Of a stretch of 64,000 nt of DNA, positions 8,752-17,816 are shown piece by piece. The DNA is from Marinococcus luteus_A (GTDB lineage: Bacteria; Bacillota; Bacilli; Bacillales; Marinococcaceae): NCBI RefSeq assembly GCF_034497705.1, contig NZ_JAXRUV010000001.1, positions 721,484 to 785,483 of the forward strand, in the 5' to 3' direction. Every line of letters begins with the position of its first letter. Within the stretch, counting starts at the first letter, position 1. Position numbers and translations under genes: made by a program. The notes beneath the pieces are model-generated. The model saw only the letters and a list, made by a program, of their open reading frames with translations, searched no databases and was not told the DNA's origin.

Positions 8752-9488
8752 ACCTTCACCTTTTCTGCCAGTTGAATCGTTATATCATCAAAATTGTGCA
8801 CCTGCTCGCAGCGAATTTGCTTTTGTTTCATCAGTTCGAGCAGAGCAAGAAAAGTTACCACCATCTGCGGTCTGGTTCTCGTTTCTTCAAACAGCTGGTA
8901 AAACGAACAGGCATCGAGTCGTTCGACTTCTCCCATTACCTCTGTCATCCGGTCTTCCACCGAATATTCATCCGCCCGGACAGTGGCCTGCGGAGGATGG
9001 GCATTTTTCGCCCGTTCTTTCATCTTCTGAAACGCTGCCACCATGTCATACACTGTCAGCCCCTCCGGAAGACTTTCTTCCTTTTCTTCCCCAGTACTCC
9101 ATTCGCTCAGCGGTTTTTTGTACACCTGTTGCTGCTGCTCTTCTTTTTGCTGAAGCTTCCCGGCTGCTTCTTTATAGCGCCTGTATTCTTCAAGCTGCTC
9201 AATCAGCTGTTCTTTCGGGTCTTCTTCCTCAATCCAGGCCTCTTCATCAGCTGTCACGGGAAGCAGAGTCTGGCTTTTGATCTGCAAAAGCGTAGCAGCC
9301 ATCACGAGGTACTCACCCGCCACATCAAGCTCAAGCTCCTGCATAGTCCGGACATATTGCAAATACTGATCCGTAATTGCAGCGAGCGGAATATCCTGAA
9401 TATCCATCTCCGCCTGCTGGACAAAATGAAGCAGCACATCAAGCGGCCCTTCAAATTGATCAATTTTTACTTTATACTGCTCGGACAT
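8748..9488 (-). CDS. scpA: Segregation and condensation protein A (kleisin)
   Basis: ScpA bridges the SMC heads. The N-terminal kleisin domain begins YKVKIDQFEGPLDVLLHFV with the family's LDLLLxLI-like helix. A charged linker rich in Glu/Gln (about 115-150) separates it from the C-terminal winged helix VVTFLALLELMKQKQIRCEQ. I prefer the ATG at 9488 because AAGGA lies 8 bases upstream. The ATG at 9497 sits directly on that ribosome-binding site. It is translated with scpB as one unit and is divergent from the DUF309 gene at 9623. Confidence 0.92.
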   Translation of the reverse strand: MSEQYKVKIDQFEGPLDVLLHFVQQAEMDIQDIPLAAITDQYLQYVRTMQELELDVAGEYLVMAATLLQIKSQTLLPVTADEEAWIEEEDPKEQLIEQLEEYRRYKEAAGKLQQKEEQQQQVYKKPLSEWSTGEEKEESLPEGLTVYDMVAAFQKMKERAKNAHPPQATVRADEYSVEDRMTEVMGEVERLDACSFYQLFEETRTRPQMVVTFLALLELMKQKQIRCEQVHNFDDITIQLAEKVKV

Positions 9489-9622
9489 AGTTCCCATCCT
9501 TCATCACTTGTTGAGTGCTGTTGCAAGTATATCATATCCGCTGTAAGCAGGGCATGCGTTTTCCCCGTATGTTTTTGATACAATCAGTTCTATCAATGAT
9601 TTTTGAAAGGAGAAACCACTGT

Positions 9623-10153
9623 ATGTATCCAGACGCCTATATTCTGTTTCTTGTCGAATTTCACAGCACCCGCGATTACTTTGAATGCCATGAAATACTT
9701 GAGGACCACTGGAAAGAAGCTCCTTCCGGAGAACGTGATCCTGTATGGCCCGGCCTGATTCAGATCGCTGTTGGTCTGTACCACGAGCGGAGAGGAAACC
9801 TTACTGGTGCTTCCAAGTGCCTGAAAAACGCCGGCGTGATTCTCGGGCCGCTTCCCGGGCGTCTGCAGGAGCTCGGGCTCGACGCCGGGAGGCTGCTGCA
9901 GGCTACCCGGGAACAGCTCGAACACCTCGGAGAGCCGTTCCGGGACATGAACCTGCCGATGATGGATCCCGAACTGGAAGCCCAGTGCATACGTCTGTGT
10001 GAACAAAAAAGAATACCGTGGCTCCAGGCCTCTCCGCTTGAAGATACGGACCTCATCCACAAGCACGTGCTCCGTGACCGCACCGATATCGTTCATGAAC
10101 GAGACAAACAGCTTCGCATCCGGGACAAGCAGCGCCGGAGTGGCGGTCTGTAA
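9623..10153 (+). CDS. DUF309 domain-containing protein (YpuF-like)
   Basis: The 176-residue protein contains the DUF309 signature: the N-terminal FNxxxYFECHEILEDHWKE-type motif (here RDYFECHEILEDHWKE, residues about 16-31) with a conserved His/Glu cluster that looks like a metal site, and GLIQIAVGLYHERRGNLTGA. The family's biochemical role is unknown. The start at 9623 is chosen by AAAGGAG ten bases upstream and because the family N-terminus begins there. Upstream in-frame codons are not used. Position between scpA and ribT is conserved with B. subtilis ypuF, though here it is on the opposite strand to scpA. Confidence 0.82.
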   Translation: MYPDAYILFLVEFHSTRDYFECHEILEDHWKEAPSGERDPVWPGLIQIAVGLYHERRGNLTGASKCLKNAGVILGPLPGRLQELGLDAGRLLQATREQLEHLGEPFRDMNLPMMDPELEAQCIRLCEQKRIPWLQASPLEDTDLIHKHVLRDRTDIVHERDKQLRIRDKQRRSGGL

Positions 10154-10178
10154 TCCGGGTATTCTTCGTATTTCCATT

Positions 10179-10204
10179 AAAAAACCCGCCGTTCACCGGC
10201 GGGT
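10179..10204 (-). terminator. Rho-independent terminator downstream of ribT
   Basis: A CCCGCC/GGCGGG stem (10185-10190 with 10198-10203) and a 7-base loop are followed on the minus strand by six T. It lies just past the ribT stop at 10210 and converges on the DUF309 gene end, so it separates the two. Confidence 0.85.
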
Positions 10205-10209
10205 GGGTA

Positions 10210-10587
10210 TTAGTGCACTTCATTTTCCAGAATATCTTTTTGGTGCTCATCGCACACCTGCAGGAACTGGACCGTTTCCTTGCTTGCAACCAGGTCCTGG
10301 TCGAGACGGCCTCTGACCGCCTGCACCATTTTTTTGCCGATGCCTTCATCCCGGTAGGATGGATTCACGCATACATGGCGAAGCTCTGCTTGTCCGTTTT
10401 CGGTGTAACGCAGACCGACGACTCCGACAATATCATCGTCTTCCTTCCACATAAACAGCTGCCAGTCATCTGTTTCTTCATACTGCTGGACCGTTTCCTG
10501 GAGCTTTTTTACATCTTTTTCTTCCGGCATGTATGAAAGAAGCCCCATCGCTATTTTTTTATAGGATTGTTTATACTTAATCAACAT
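10210..10587 (-). CDS. ribT: GNAT family N-acetyltransferase, RibT-like
   Basis: The 125-residue GNAT protein has the acetyl-CoA motif NPSYRDEGIGKKMVQAV (R/Q-x-x-G-x-G/A type) near residue 80 and the N-terminal YKQSYKKIAMGLLSYMPEEKD typical of RibT in Bacillus rib operons. The substrate is not established. The ATG at 10587 is preferred to an in-frame TTG six bases earlier. In B. subtilis ribT is the last gene of the riboflavin operon. Here it is separated from ribH by 219 bp that includes a terminator, so some transcription must start locally or read through. Confidence 0.8.
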   Translation of the reverse strand: MLIKYKQSYKKIAMGLLSYMPEEKDVKKLQETVQQYEETDDWQLFMWKEDDDIVGVVGLRYTENGQAELRHVCVNPSYRDEGIGKKMVQAVRGRLDQDLVASKETVQFLQVCDEHQKDILENEVH

Positions 10588-10774
10588 AACCAATTATCCC
10601 TCATTGTGATCAGAATTTCAGACAAATTTGTCTTCATTTCCATAATTTACGCAAACCATTATCCAAATTCACCATTGACCATACACGCTTTTAGACAGAA
10701 ATGCAAGAGGAATATAGGTAATTATAACTGAAAGCCGCTCATCACCGCTCATGCGCGTGTAATCACTCAAACCA

Positions 10775-10802
10775 AAATCACACGGCTTTAAACCGTGTGA
10801 TT
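10775..10802 (-). terminator. Terminator of the riboflavin operon
   Basis: A near-perfect stem ATCACACGG/CCGTGTGAT lies directly after the ribH stop codon (10807), with T-rich sequence on the minus-strand side. It marks the end of ribD-E-AB-H before ribT. Confidence 0.8.
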
Positions 10803-10806
10803 TATT

Positions 10807-11280
10807 TTACTCCATGCGGATTTTTTTTGCAAGACTGGCCATTTCCACGGCGCCCATAGCTGCCTCGGAACCTTTATTTCCAGCTTTTGTGCCGGCCCGT
10901 TCAATCGCCTGTTCAATGGATTCCACCGTGATAATGCCGTTAATGACCGGAAGCTCTTCCTGAAGGGATACATTTGCGACTCCTTTGGCGGATTCGCTGC
11001 ATACATAGTCAAAATGTGGAGTAGCGCCGCGGATAACGGTGCCAATAGCCACAATCGCGTCGTATTTTTTCGTTTTTGCTGCCTGCTGGGCAGCAAAAGG
11101 AATTTCAAATGCCCCGGGCACCCAGATAACATCTATATCTTCTTCCTTCAGCCCGCTGCGTATCAGCGTGCTTTCCGCTCCTTCAAGCAGCTGTTTGTTA
11201 ATAAATTCATTAAAACGTGCTACAACGATCGCAATTTTTTGTCCACTGCCGTTTACGTTGCCCTCAATAGTAGTTGTCAT
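10807..11280 (-). CDS. ribH: 6,7-dimethyl-8-ribityllumazine synthase
   Basis: RibH condenses the aminouracil from RibD with dihydroxybutanone phosphate from RibAB to form the riboflavin precursor lumazine. The 157 residues match the family length. WVPGAFEIPFAAQ, GTVIRGATPHFDYV and the catalytic histidine in that second motif are present, with a C-terminal GNKGSEAA phosphate-binding segment. It is the last gene of the four-gene riboflavin operon, 12 bp after ribAB, and should be controlled by the FMN riboswitch at 14.4 kb. Confidence 0.95.
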   Translation of the reverse strand: MTTTIEGNVNGSGQKIAIVVARFNEFINKQLLEGAESTLIRSGLKEEDIDVIWVPGAFEIPFAAQQAAKTKKYDAIVAIGTVIRGATPHFDYVCSESAKGVANVSLQEELPVINGIITVESIEQAIERAGTKAGNKGSEAAMGAVEMASLAKKIRME

Positions 11281-11292
11281 TCTATTTTCCTC

Positions 11293-12501
11293 CTAAAAAT
11301 GAAGCATGTGTCCCAATTTTTGAAACTTCGTACGCATATATTTCTCGTTTTCCTCCTGCAGCGGCAGCTGTATTGCAATCCGCTGCGTCACTTCAAGGCC
11401 GTAGCCGGAGATACCCGTTATTTTCCTCGGATTGTTGGTGAGCAGCTTCATTTTTCCTACACCGATGTCGCGGAGCACCTGGGCACCGATCCCGTATTCA
11501 CGCAGATCGTCCGGGAAACCGAGCTTTTTGTTTGCTTCCACTGTATCATAGCCCGCCTCCTGCAGCTCATAAGCTTTTAACTTATTGATCAACCCAATGC
11601 CGCGTCCTTCCTGGCGCATATAAAGCAGTACACCTTTTCCTTCTTTTTCAATCTGCATCAGCGCTGCCTGCAGCTGCGGTCCGCAGTCACAACGCTTGGA
11701 ACCGAAGACGTCCCCAGTCAGACATTCCGAATGAACCCGGACCAGTGTTTCTTCCTCCGGATCGATCTCCCCTTTTACAAGTGCCATCATTTCTTTCCCA
11801 TCAATGGAGGAAGTAAAACCAAGCGCTCGGAAATCACCGAATTCGGTCGGAAGGCTCGTATCCGCCTCCCGCTTCACTAGTTTTTCGCGGTGGCGGCGGT
11901 AGCTGATTAAATCTTTGATCGTTACCATTTTCAACCCGAACCGGTCAGCGATTTCGCGCAGCTCCGGCACCCGGGCCATTTCCCCGTCTTCCCGTGTGAT
12001 TTCACAAATTGTCCCTGACGCTGTTTTTCCGGACAGGCGTGCAAGGTCAATCGCAGCCTCCGTATGACCGGCCCGCTGCAGGACTCCGCCTTCTTTTGCA
12101 ATAAGTGGAAACACATGGCCCGGACGCTGAAAGTCTCCCGGTTCTGCGGTCTGATTGGCAAGGTGCTGGATCGTCAGCGCCCGCTCGGAAGCACTGATAC
12201 CGGTTTTGGACGACACGTGGTCGACGCTCACCGTAAAAGCAGTGCCGTGCGGATCAGTATTTTGATCAGCCATCGGCTGAAGCTGCAGACGCCCGGCCTG
12301 CTCTTCTGTAATCGGCGTGCAAACGAGACCGCGGCCATACGTAATCATAAAGTTAATTGTCTGGGCATCAATGTTTTCCGACAGGGCGACGAAATCTCCT
12401 TCGTTTTCCCGGTCTTCGTCATCACAGACGATCACAACCTGCCCGTTTCTCAGTTCATCTAACGCTTCTTCAATGGGGTCAAACCAGCGTCGTTCCTCCA
12501 T
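11293..12501 (-). CDS. ribAB: Bifunctional 3,4-dihydroxy-2-butanone-4-phosphate synthase / GTP cyclohydrolase II
   Basis: The 402-residue fusion has both riboflavin entry activities. The N-terminal DHBP synthase (residues about 5-205) carries the acidic DDEDRENEGDF metal site and RAGHTEAAID. The C-terminal GTP cyclohydrolase II (about 206-400) carries zinc ligands in SECLTGDVFGSKRCDCG and the GTP-site segment MRQEGRGIGL. Both catalytic halves look intact. It lies 30 bp after ribE and 12 bp before ribH in the FMN-riboswitch operon. Confidence 0.95.
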   Translation of the reverse strand: MEERRWFDPIEEALDELRNGQVVIVCDDEDRENEGDFVALSENIDAQTINFMITYGRGLVCTPITEEQAGRLQLQPMADQNTDPHGTAFTVSVDHVSSKTGISASERALTIQHLANQTAEPGDFQRPGHVFPLIAKEGGVLQRAGHTEAAIDLARLSGKTASGTICEITREDGEMARVPELREIADRFGLKMVTIKDLISYRRHREKLVKREADTSLPTEFGDFRALGFTSSIDGKEMMALVKGEIDPEEETLVRVHSECLTGDVFGSKRCDCGPQLQAALMQIEKEGKGVLLYMRQEGRGIGLINKLKAYELQEAGYDTVEANKKLGFPDDLREYGIGAQVLRDIGVGKMKLLTNNPRKITGISGYGLEVTQRIAIQLPLQEENEKYMRTKFQKLGHMLHF

Positions 12502-12531
12502 GGTATCGTTCCTACTTTCTTTGCAAAGGTT

Positions 12532-13131
12532 TTATTTATCTACAGTTAACAGACGTTCTGTATATTTGGCAAGCATGTCACATTCAATGTTGACCAGATC
12601 ACCAGCCTGTTTATCTGCCAGGTTGGTTACCTGCCATGTATGCGGAATAATCGACAAAGTAAAGGTTTCTTTTTCGTCGTCCACTCCGAAAATTGTCAAA
12701 CTGATGCCATCAACTGTGACGGAGCCTTTATTGGTCATGTAGCGGAGCTGCTCCTTCGGTGTCTGCACGCACACGTAAATCATGTTTTCTTCCTCTTCAA
12801 TGGAAGCAATGGTTCCCGTTGCATCTACATGGCCCTGAACGAAGTGCCCGCCAAACCGTCCTCCGGCCTGCATCGCAAGCTCAAGATTTACTCGTGTTCC
12901 TTCTTTCATATATTTCAGACTCGTATGCTTGAGCGTTTCAGCCATCACGTCTACGTAGACGCACCGTCCTTTTTTAGCCGTCGCCGTGAGGCAGATGCCA
13001 TTTACCGAGATGCTGTCGCCAATGCGAATACTGTCCATATCCAGATCACTCTCAAGCTCCAGCTGAATTAAATTTTCCTGATGCGTCATTTTTGATACTG
13101 TTCCTGTCGCTTCTACAATACCTGTAAACAT
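12532..13131 (-). CDS. ribE: Riboflavin synthase alpha chain
   Basis: RibE dismutates two lumazines to riboflavin. The 199 residues show the duplicated beta-barrel: each half starts with MFTGIVEATGTV-like or GGHFVQGHVDATGTI sequence, and the paired SVNGICLT / TVDGISLT motifs are conserved. It is the second gene of the operon, 4 bp after ribD. Length and both lumazine-binding repeats are normal. Confidence 0.95.
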   Translation of the reverse strand: MFTGIVEATGTVSKMTHQENLIQLELESDLDMDSIRIGDSISVNGICLTATAKKGRCVYVDVMAETLKHTSLKYMKEGTRVNLELAMQAGGRFGGHFVQGHVDATGTIASIEEEENMIYVCVQTPKEQLRYMTNKGSVTVDGISLTIFGVDDEKETFTLSIIPHTWQVTNLADKQAGDLVNIECDMLAKYTERLLTVDK

Positions 13132-13135
13132 GCTT

Positions 13136-14218
13136 TCACTCCCCGGCCTGCAGTGTATATTTTCGGTCCTGCCCGAATGTTTCTTCCTTTATCAATGAAA
13201 ATGCCCGGGCTTCCTGAAGCGTCGAAATACCATTTCCGTGATAGACTCCGGGTGCATTTTCCCCGCCAATCACTATCGGCGCTACATACATTAAATATTC
13301 CTGAATCAGTTCGGCTTCCAGGAAGGAGCCGAGAACCCCGGCCCCTCCTTCCACAAACAATGAAACGATTTTCTTTTCACCGAGCACATCCAGCACCGCG
13401 GAGATATTTTTCACACCGGAAGCGACTGGAATTACTTCAGCCCCCGCTTCTTCCAGGCGGTGCTGCCTCTCAGCATCAGCCGGACCGTTCGTCAAAACGT
13501 AGACCGGAGCTGAGGAGTCCTTCAGCATCCGGCTGTTTTCCGGCATCCGGAGCTCACTGTCAAGTACTATCCGTGCCGGCGTCACTCCCGTTTCAGGAAC
13601 ACGGGCCGTAAGGGACGGATCATCGCTCAGCACAGTTCCGAGGCCGACTAATATGCCATCGCACCGGCGCCTCTCCCGGTGGACGTCCTCCCGGGCTGGT
13701 TTTCCGGTAATCCACTGGCTTTCGCCTGTGGCCGTAGCAGTCTTTCCGTCAAGGGAAGAAGCTGTTTTAGCCGTGACGTAAGGTTTTCCAGTTTTAATAA
13801 AATGAAAAAATTTCCGGTTTAAGTAAGCCGCTTCTTCCTGTCTGACTCCGGTCACCACTTCAAGGCCTGCTTCTTCCATCATCTGTATGCCTTTTCCGGC
13901 TACAAGCGGATTCGGGTCTGACGCTGCCACCACTACTTTTACAATGCCCGCTTCAATAATCTGTTTGGCACATGGCGGAGTACGGCCGTAATGGCTGCAG
14001 GGCTCAAGGGTGACGTAAATCGATGCTCCTTCAGCTTCATCCCCTGCCATCTCGAGCGCATGGACTTCTGCATGTGCTTCCCCGGAGCGAAGATGAGCTC
14101 CCATCCCCACGATTCTTCCATCTTTAACGACGACGGCACCGACCATTGGATTCGGGTAAGTCTGCCCTTCCGTCGAGCGTGCTAGTTCGAGTGCTGTGTG
14201 CATCCAGGTATGATCCAT
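13136..14218 (-). CDS. ribD: Bifunctional riboflavin deaminase/reductase RibD
   Basis: The 360-residue fusion combines an N-terminal cytidine-deaminase-fold zinc deaminase (HAEVHALEMA and PCSHYGRTPPCAKQI supply His and two Cys zinc ligands with the catalytic Glu) with a C-terminal NADPH-dependent ribosyl reductase (about 145-360; GESQWITG, VEGGAGVLGSFLEAELIQEYLMY). It catalyses steps two and three of riboflavin synthesis. It is the first gene of the operon. The FMN riboswitch and an attenuator lie in its leader. Confidence 0.95.
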   Translation of the reverse strand: MDHTWMHTALELARSTEGQTYPNPMVGAVVVKDGRIVGMGAHLRSGEAHAEVHALEMAGDEAEGASIYVTLEPCSHYGRTPPCAKQIIEAGIVKVVVAASDPNPLVAGKGIQMMEEAGLEVVTGVRQEEAAYLNRKFFHFIKTGKPYVTAKTASSLDGKTATATGESQWITGKPAREDVHRERRRCDGILVGLGTVLSDDPSLTARVPETGVTPARIVLDSELRMPENSRMLKDSSAPVYVLTNGPADAERQHRLEEAGAEVIPVASGVKNISAVLDVLGEKKIVSLFVEGGAGVLGSFLEAELIQEYLMYVAPIVIGGENAPGVYHGNGISTLQEARAFSLIKEETFGQDRKYTLQAGE

Positions 14219-14265
14219 ATGGCCGGACCTCCTTTATTTTTAATTGCTGCTATTGATTACAGAAA

Positions 14266-14301
14266 CAAAAAAAGCCCCCGAATGAACATCCGGGGGCTTT
14301 T
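14266..14301 (-). terminator. Attenuator terminator of the rib leader
   Basis: A strong AGCCCCCG/CGGGGGCT stem with a nine-base loop and a run of seven T on the minus strand lies between the FMN aptamer and the ribD start. It is the expected expression platform: ligand-bound aptamer would let this terminator form and switch off ribD-E-AB-H. Confidence 0.85.
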
Positions 14302-14389
14302 ATACATACGTATCCAAAATAATATTCCAGTTCTCTTCAGCGGCCGTTGCGGCTGCGGACAGAAAAACAGAATTTTTTCGAATACGGTT

Positions 14390-14540
14390 TTTTCCTTCTC
14401 CCATCCAGACTGTTACTGTCGGCTTCAGAGTTGCACTGAATCCACCGTCCACGCCAGCAGCGCTTACCGGGTCACGGACTGAAAAGCATTCGCTTTATCA
14501 CCGTCGGTTGGGACTTGCACCCGACCCCGAAGGATGTTGA
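14390..14540 (-). promoter_or_regulatory. FMN riboswitch (RFN element)
   Basis: On the minus strand the conserved RFN blocks appear in order: CTTCGGGGTCGGGTGCAAG, CCCAACCGACGGTGAT, a variable stem, a GGTGGATTCAGTGCAACTC-like block, AAGCCGACAGTAACAGTC and GGATGGGAGAAGG. These match the established FMN aptamer consensus. It sits about 170 bp upstream of ribD with a terminator between, so it should repress the riboflavin operon by premature termination when FMN is plentiful. Confidence 0.95.
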
Positions 14541-14612
14541 TCGCAATCAACGTACCGTATGAAGTTAAAATACATTTTATTACGTTCTCATATATCCGTC
14601 AAAAGATTCAGC

Positions 14613-15050
14613 TTATGCTTCGTCCCAGACCCGCACTTCCTTCATAACATCCTGCGCCTGGATACGGTCCACCTGGTCCATGTTATCTGTCACACGGCCA
14701 AATACCGTATGCACGCCGTTCAGGTGCGGCTGCTGGTCAAACAGAATAAAGAACTGGCTGCCACCGGTGTCTTTTCCGGCATGCGCCATCGACAAATAGC
14801 CTCTTTCGTGAGTGCGCGGGTTCCCTTCCGTTTCACAAGGAATCGTGTATCCCGGGCCGCCGTCTCCGCGGTTATTCGGGCATCCGCCCTGGGCAACAAA
14901 GCCCGGGATGACGCGGTGGAACGTAAGGCCATCATAGAAGCCGTCATTTGCCAGACTTTCAAAGTTTTTCACCGTGCCCGGCGCGTCCTCCGGGAAAAAT
15001 TCCAATGTTACTGTTTCTCCGTTTTCAAATGCGATTTTACCTTTTTTCAT
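14613..15050 (-). CDS. ppiB: Cyclophilin-type peptidyl-prolyl cis-trans isomerase
   Basis: The 145-residue single-domain cytoplasmic cyclophilin catalyses proline isomerisation. Active-site segments FHRVIPGFVAQGG (Arg and Phe of the catalytic pocket), GSQFFILFDQQPHLNG and HTVFGRV are intact. The ATG at 15050 is where cyclophilin homology begins. The frame is open further upstream but overlaps lysA. The gene follows lysA by 16 bp on the same strand, an arrangement also close to that in B. subtilis, and precedes the rib leader. Confidence 0.93.
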   Translation of the reverse strand: MKKGKIAFENGETVTLEFFPEDAPGTVKNFESLANDGFYDGLTFHRVIPGFVAQGGCPNNRGDGGPGYTIPCETEGNPRTHERGYLSMAHAGKDTGGSQFFILFDQQPHLNGVHTVFGRVTDNMDQVDRIQAQDVMKEVRVWDEA

Positions 15051-15066
15051 CTCTCTATACCCCTTT

Positions 15067-16392
15067 TTATTTTGTTTTTGCCTTTGCGGGCGCATAGGAC
15101 AGGTCATACTGAAGAATGTCCTCGTACGTTTCTCCGCGAACGACCAGGTGCGATTCGCCGTCTTCGGCGAAGACGACCGGCGGGCGCGGGAGACGGTTGT
15201 AATTGTTGGCCATGGAATACCCGTAGGCTCCTGTACAGAAAACCGCCAGCGTATCATTAGTTTTCACTTCCGGAAGCGGTAGATTCCAAATCAGCATATC
15301 GCCGCTTTCACAAAGCTTACCGGCAACCGAAAACGTATCATCGGCTTTTTCATGACCGCGGTTGGCAAGAATGCCTTCATACTCTGCCTGATACAATGCC
15401 GGACGTATGTTGTCGGACATGCCGCCGTCCACCGAAATGTACCGGCGGACGCCGGGAATATCTTTTTTCGACCCTACGTCATATAACGTCGTGCCGGCAT
15501 CGCCGCTGATGGAGCGCCCAGGCTCAATCCAGATCTCCGGCACGTCCATGCCGGTACGGAGCGCTTCCTGTTTGACCGACTGGATCATATCCTGCACGTA
15601 CTGCTCCGGTGCGAGCGGTTCATCCCCTTCCACATAGCGGATCCCAAAGCCGCCGCCGCAGTTCAGTACATCCGGCGTGAACTGCAGATGCTCCTGCCAA
15701 TGCACAAACTGGTCAAACAGCTTTTTGATAGCCATTGTAAATCCGCTCGTTTCAAAAATCTGCGAACCGATATGACAATGCACGCCTTTAATGTTGATGG
15801 ACGGACTCTGCTGCAGGCGGTAAATAGCCTGGTCTGCCTGACCGGACGTCAGGTCAAAGCCAAACTTTGAATCCTCCTGCCCAGTGGAAATGTATTCATG
15901 TGTGTGCGCCTCGATGCCCGGAGTCGTCCGGATCAACGCTTCCACATGCGTCTGCTGCCTGACCGCCTGCTGCTCAATCAATTGAATTTCATGAAAATTA
16001 TCAATCACAAAACAGCCGATGCCAAGCTCAATGGCGAGAGCGATTTCTGCTTCGCTTTTATTATTACCGTGAAAATGAACCTTTTCCATCGGAAAACCGG
16101 CTTTTGATGCCGTCATCAGCTCTCCCCCGGAAACCACGTCCAGACTGAGTCCCATTTCTTTCGCCAGCTGTGACATTGCAACACAGCTAAAGGCCTTGCT
16201 TGCGTAGGCCACCTGATACGTCATCCCGTTATCTTCAAAAGCCTGCTGAAACCCCCGGGCCCGCTCCCGCATCAAAGCGACGTCGTAGACGTAAACCGGG
16301 CTCCCGTATTCCTGCTTTATGTTAACGGTATCCACCCCGCCAATCTCCAGGTGGCCGTGTTCATTTATATGGTGCGTTCCATGAAGCTGCAT
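15067..16392 (-). CDS. lysA: Diaminopimelate decarboxylase
   Basis: The 441-residue fold-III PLP enzyme catalyses the last step of lysine synthesis, decarboxylating meso-diaminopimelate. The PLP lysine is in AYASKAFSC (near residue 62). The phosphate-binding glycine loop GGGFGIRY, EPGRSISGDAG, and the C-terminal catalytic GKLCESGDML and CTGAYGYSMANNYN are present. In B. subtilis lysA is preceded by the sporulation operons spoIIA-sigF and spoVA. Here pdp lies directly upstream instead. Confidence 0.95.
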   Translation of the reverse strand: MQLHGTHHINEHGHLEIGGVDTVNIKQEYGSPVYVYDVALMRERARGFQQAFEDNGMTYQVAYASKAFSCVAMSQLAKEMGLSLDVVSGGELMTASKAGFPMEKVHFHGNNKSEAEIALAIELGIGCFVIDNFHEIQLIEQQAVRQQTHVEALIRTTPGIEAHTHEYISTGQEDSKFGFDLTSGQADQAIYRLQQSPSINIKGVHCHIGSQIFETSGFTMAIKKLFDQFVHWQEHLQFTPDVLNCGGGFGIRYVEGDEPLAPEQYVQDMIQSVKQEALRTGMDVPEIWIEPGRSISGDAGTTLYDVGSKKDIPGVRRYISVDGGMSDNIRPALYQAEYEGILANRGHEKADDTFSVAGKLCESGDMLIWNLPLPEVKTNDTLAVFCTGAYGYSMANNYNRLPRPPVVFAEDGESHLVVRGETYEDILQYDLSYAPAKAKTK

Positions 16393-16473
16393 ATTATTCT
16401 CTCCTTCGTTGCTCCTCCTCGTTCGTTTATTTTAGCACGCTTCCGAAAAAGACAAAAGCTTTATGCAAGTAAA

Positions 16474-16500
16474 GAAACCGTGCAATTACTGCACGGTTTC
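16474..16500 (-). terminator. Terminator of the nucleoside salvage operon
   Basis: A perfect GAAACCGTGC/GCACGGTTTC stem overlaps the pdp stop codon (16486) and is followed on the minus strand by TTTACTTG. It separates pdp from lysA. Confidence 0.8.
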
Positions 16501-17787
16501 ATAAATGAGGACTGGTTTTTCCACCGCAGCTTCTGCAATCGTAAAGGCTTCAGAAATTTTCCTGGCGCTCTCAGCGCTGTCCTGGGCATTTACGTGCATG
16601 ACCGCAATTGTATCGCCTTTTTGTACAGGGTCACCGATTTTTTTCGTCAGTTCGATGCCCACACTGTAATCAAGCACATCGTCCTTGGTGGCCCTTCCGG
16701 CTCCGAGAAGCATCGCACTTACGCCGATTTCTTCGGCTTCAATGCCGTGTACGTAGCCGGAGGCTTCCGCCTTCACTTCTACCCGGTGCTCAGCAGCAGC
16801 AAGGCTCTCCGGATGATCTACAGCGGAGGCATCACCGTGCTGATTTTTCACAAATGCTTTCATTTTTTCAAGCGCGTCCCCGTTTTCAATCACCTGAAGC
16901 ACCATTTTTTCCGCCTGCTCGAGCGTGTCGGCTTTGCCGCCTGCTACAAGCATATAGGAAGAAAGCGTGACGCTCAGCTCATGCAGGTCCTCCGGGCCGT
17001 TGCCCTGCAGCGTTTCAATTGCTTCTTTTACTTCGAGCGCGTTACCGACGGTCCGGCCGAGCGGCTGATCCATATTGGAAATGACCGCCATCGTTTTACG
17101 ATCGAGTGACTGGCCGATTTCCACCATTGCTTCCGCCAGACGCTTTGCTTCCTCCACTTCTTTCATAAAGGCGCCTGACCCTGCCTTTACGTCAAGCACG
17201 ATCGCATCTGCGCCAGCAGCGATTTTTTTACTCATCACCGAGCTTGCAATCAGCGGAATGGAGTTTACAGTTGCCGTCACGTCCCGGAGTGCGTAAAGCT
17301 TTTTGTCTGCCGGGGTGAGGTTGCCGCTTTGGCCTGCGACAGCTATTTTATGCTCATTAACAAGACTGACGAACTCTTCCTTTGGAATCTCTGTTTCAAA
17401 TCCACGGAAGCTTTCCAGCTTATCAATCGTGCCGCCGGTGTGCCCGAGTCCGCGTCCGGACATCTTCGCTACAGGAACACCGCACGCTGCTACAATCGGT
17501 CCTATAATCAGCGTCGTTTTGTCGCCGACGCCTCCGGTAGAGTGCTTGTCCACCTTGATTCCTTCGATTGCCGAAAGGTCGAGCTGATCGCCGGACTCAG
17601 CCATCGCGTAGGTGAGGGCGGCAGATTCCTTCTGGGTCATATCCTGAAAGTAAATCGCCATCGCAAACGCCGATGCCTGGTAATCCGGTACCTCGCCGTT
17701 GCTGTATGATTCCACAAACCAGCGGATTTCTTCTTCATTCAGTTCTTTTCCATCGCGCTTTTTTGCAATAATATCCACCATTCTCAT
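16486..17787 (-). CDS. pdp: Pyrimidine-nucleoside phosphorylase
   Basis: The 433-residue NP-II family enzyme phosphorolyses uridine, thymidine and deoxyuridine. The phosphate/pyrimidine site KHSTGGVGDKTT is at residues about 81-92, MSGRGLGHTGGT and KLESFRGF follow, and the C-terminal PYNP domain is complete. It is the last gene of a salvage operon with deoB and two purine nucleoside phosphorylases: the pentose-phosphate released by all three phosphorylases is the substrate of DeoB. The first ATG has AAAGGGG seven bases upstream. Confidence 0.94.
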   Translation of the reverse strand: MRMVDIIAKKRDGKELNEEEIRWFVESYSNGEVPDYQASAFAMAIYFQDMTQKESAALTYAMAESGDQLDLSAIEGIKVDKHSTGGVGDKTTLIIGPIVAACGVPVAKMSGRGLGHTGGTIDKLESFRGFETEIPKEEFVSLVNEHKIAVAGQSGNLTPADKKLYALRDVTATVNSIPLIASSVMSKKIAAGADAIVLDVKAGSGAFMKEVEEAKRLAEAMVEIGQSLDRKTMAVISNMDQPLGRTVGNALEVKEAIETLQGNGPEDLHELSVTLSSYMLVAGGKADTLEQAEKMVLQVIENGDALEKMKAFVKNQHGDASAVDHPESLAAAEHRVEVKAEASGYVHGIEAEEIGVSAMLLGAGRATKDDVLDYSVGIELTKKIGDPVQKGDTIAVMHVNAQDSAESARKISEAFTIAEAAVEKPVLIYETVQ

Positions 17788-17816
17788 AGTATGGCCCCTT
17801 TACACATTGCTGTTAA

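Noticed and set aside
16351..17109. 252-residue plus-strand ORF over pdp
   Set aside because: It is antisense to a well-conserved pyrimidine nucleoside phosphorylase and has no independent support.
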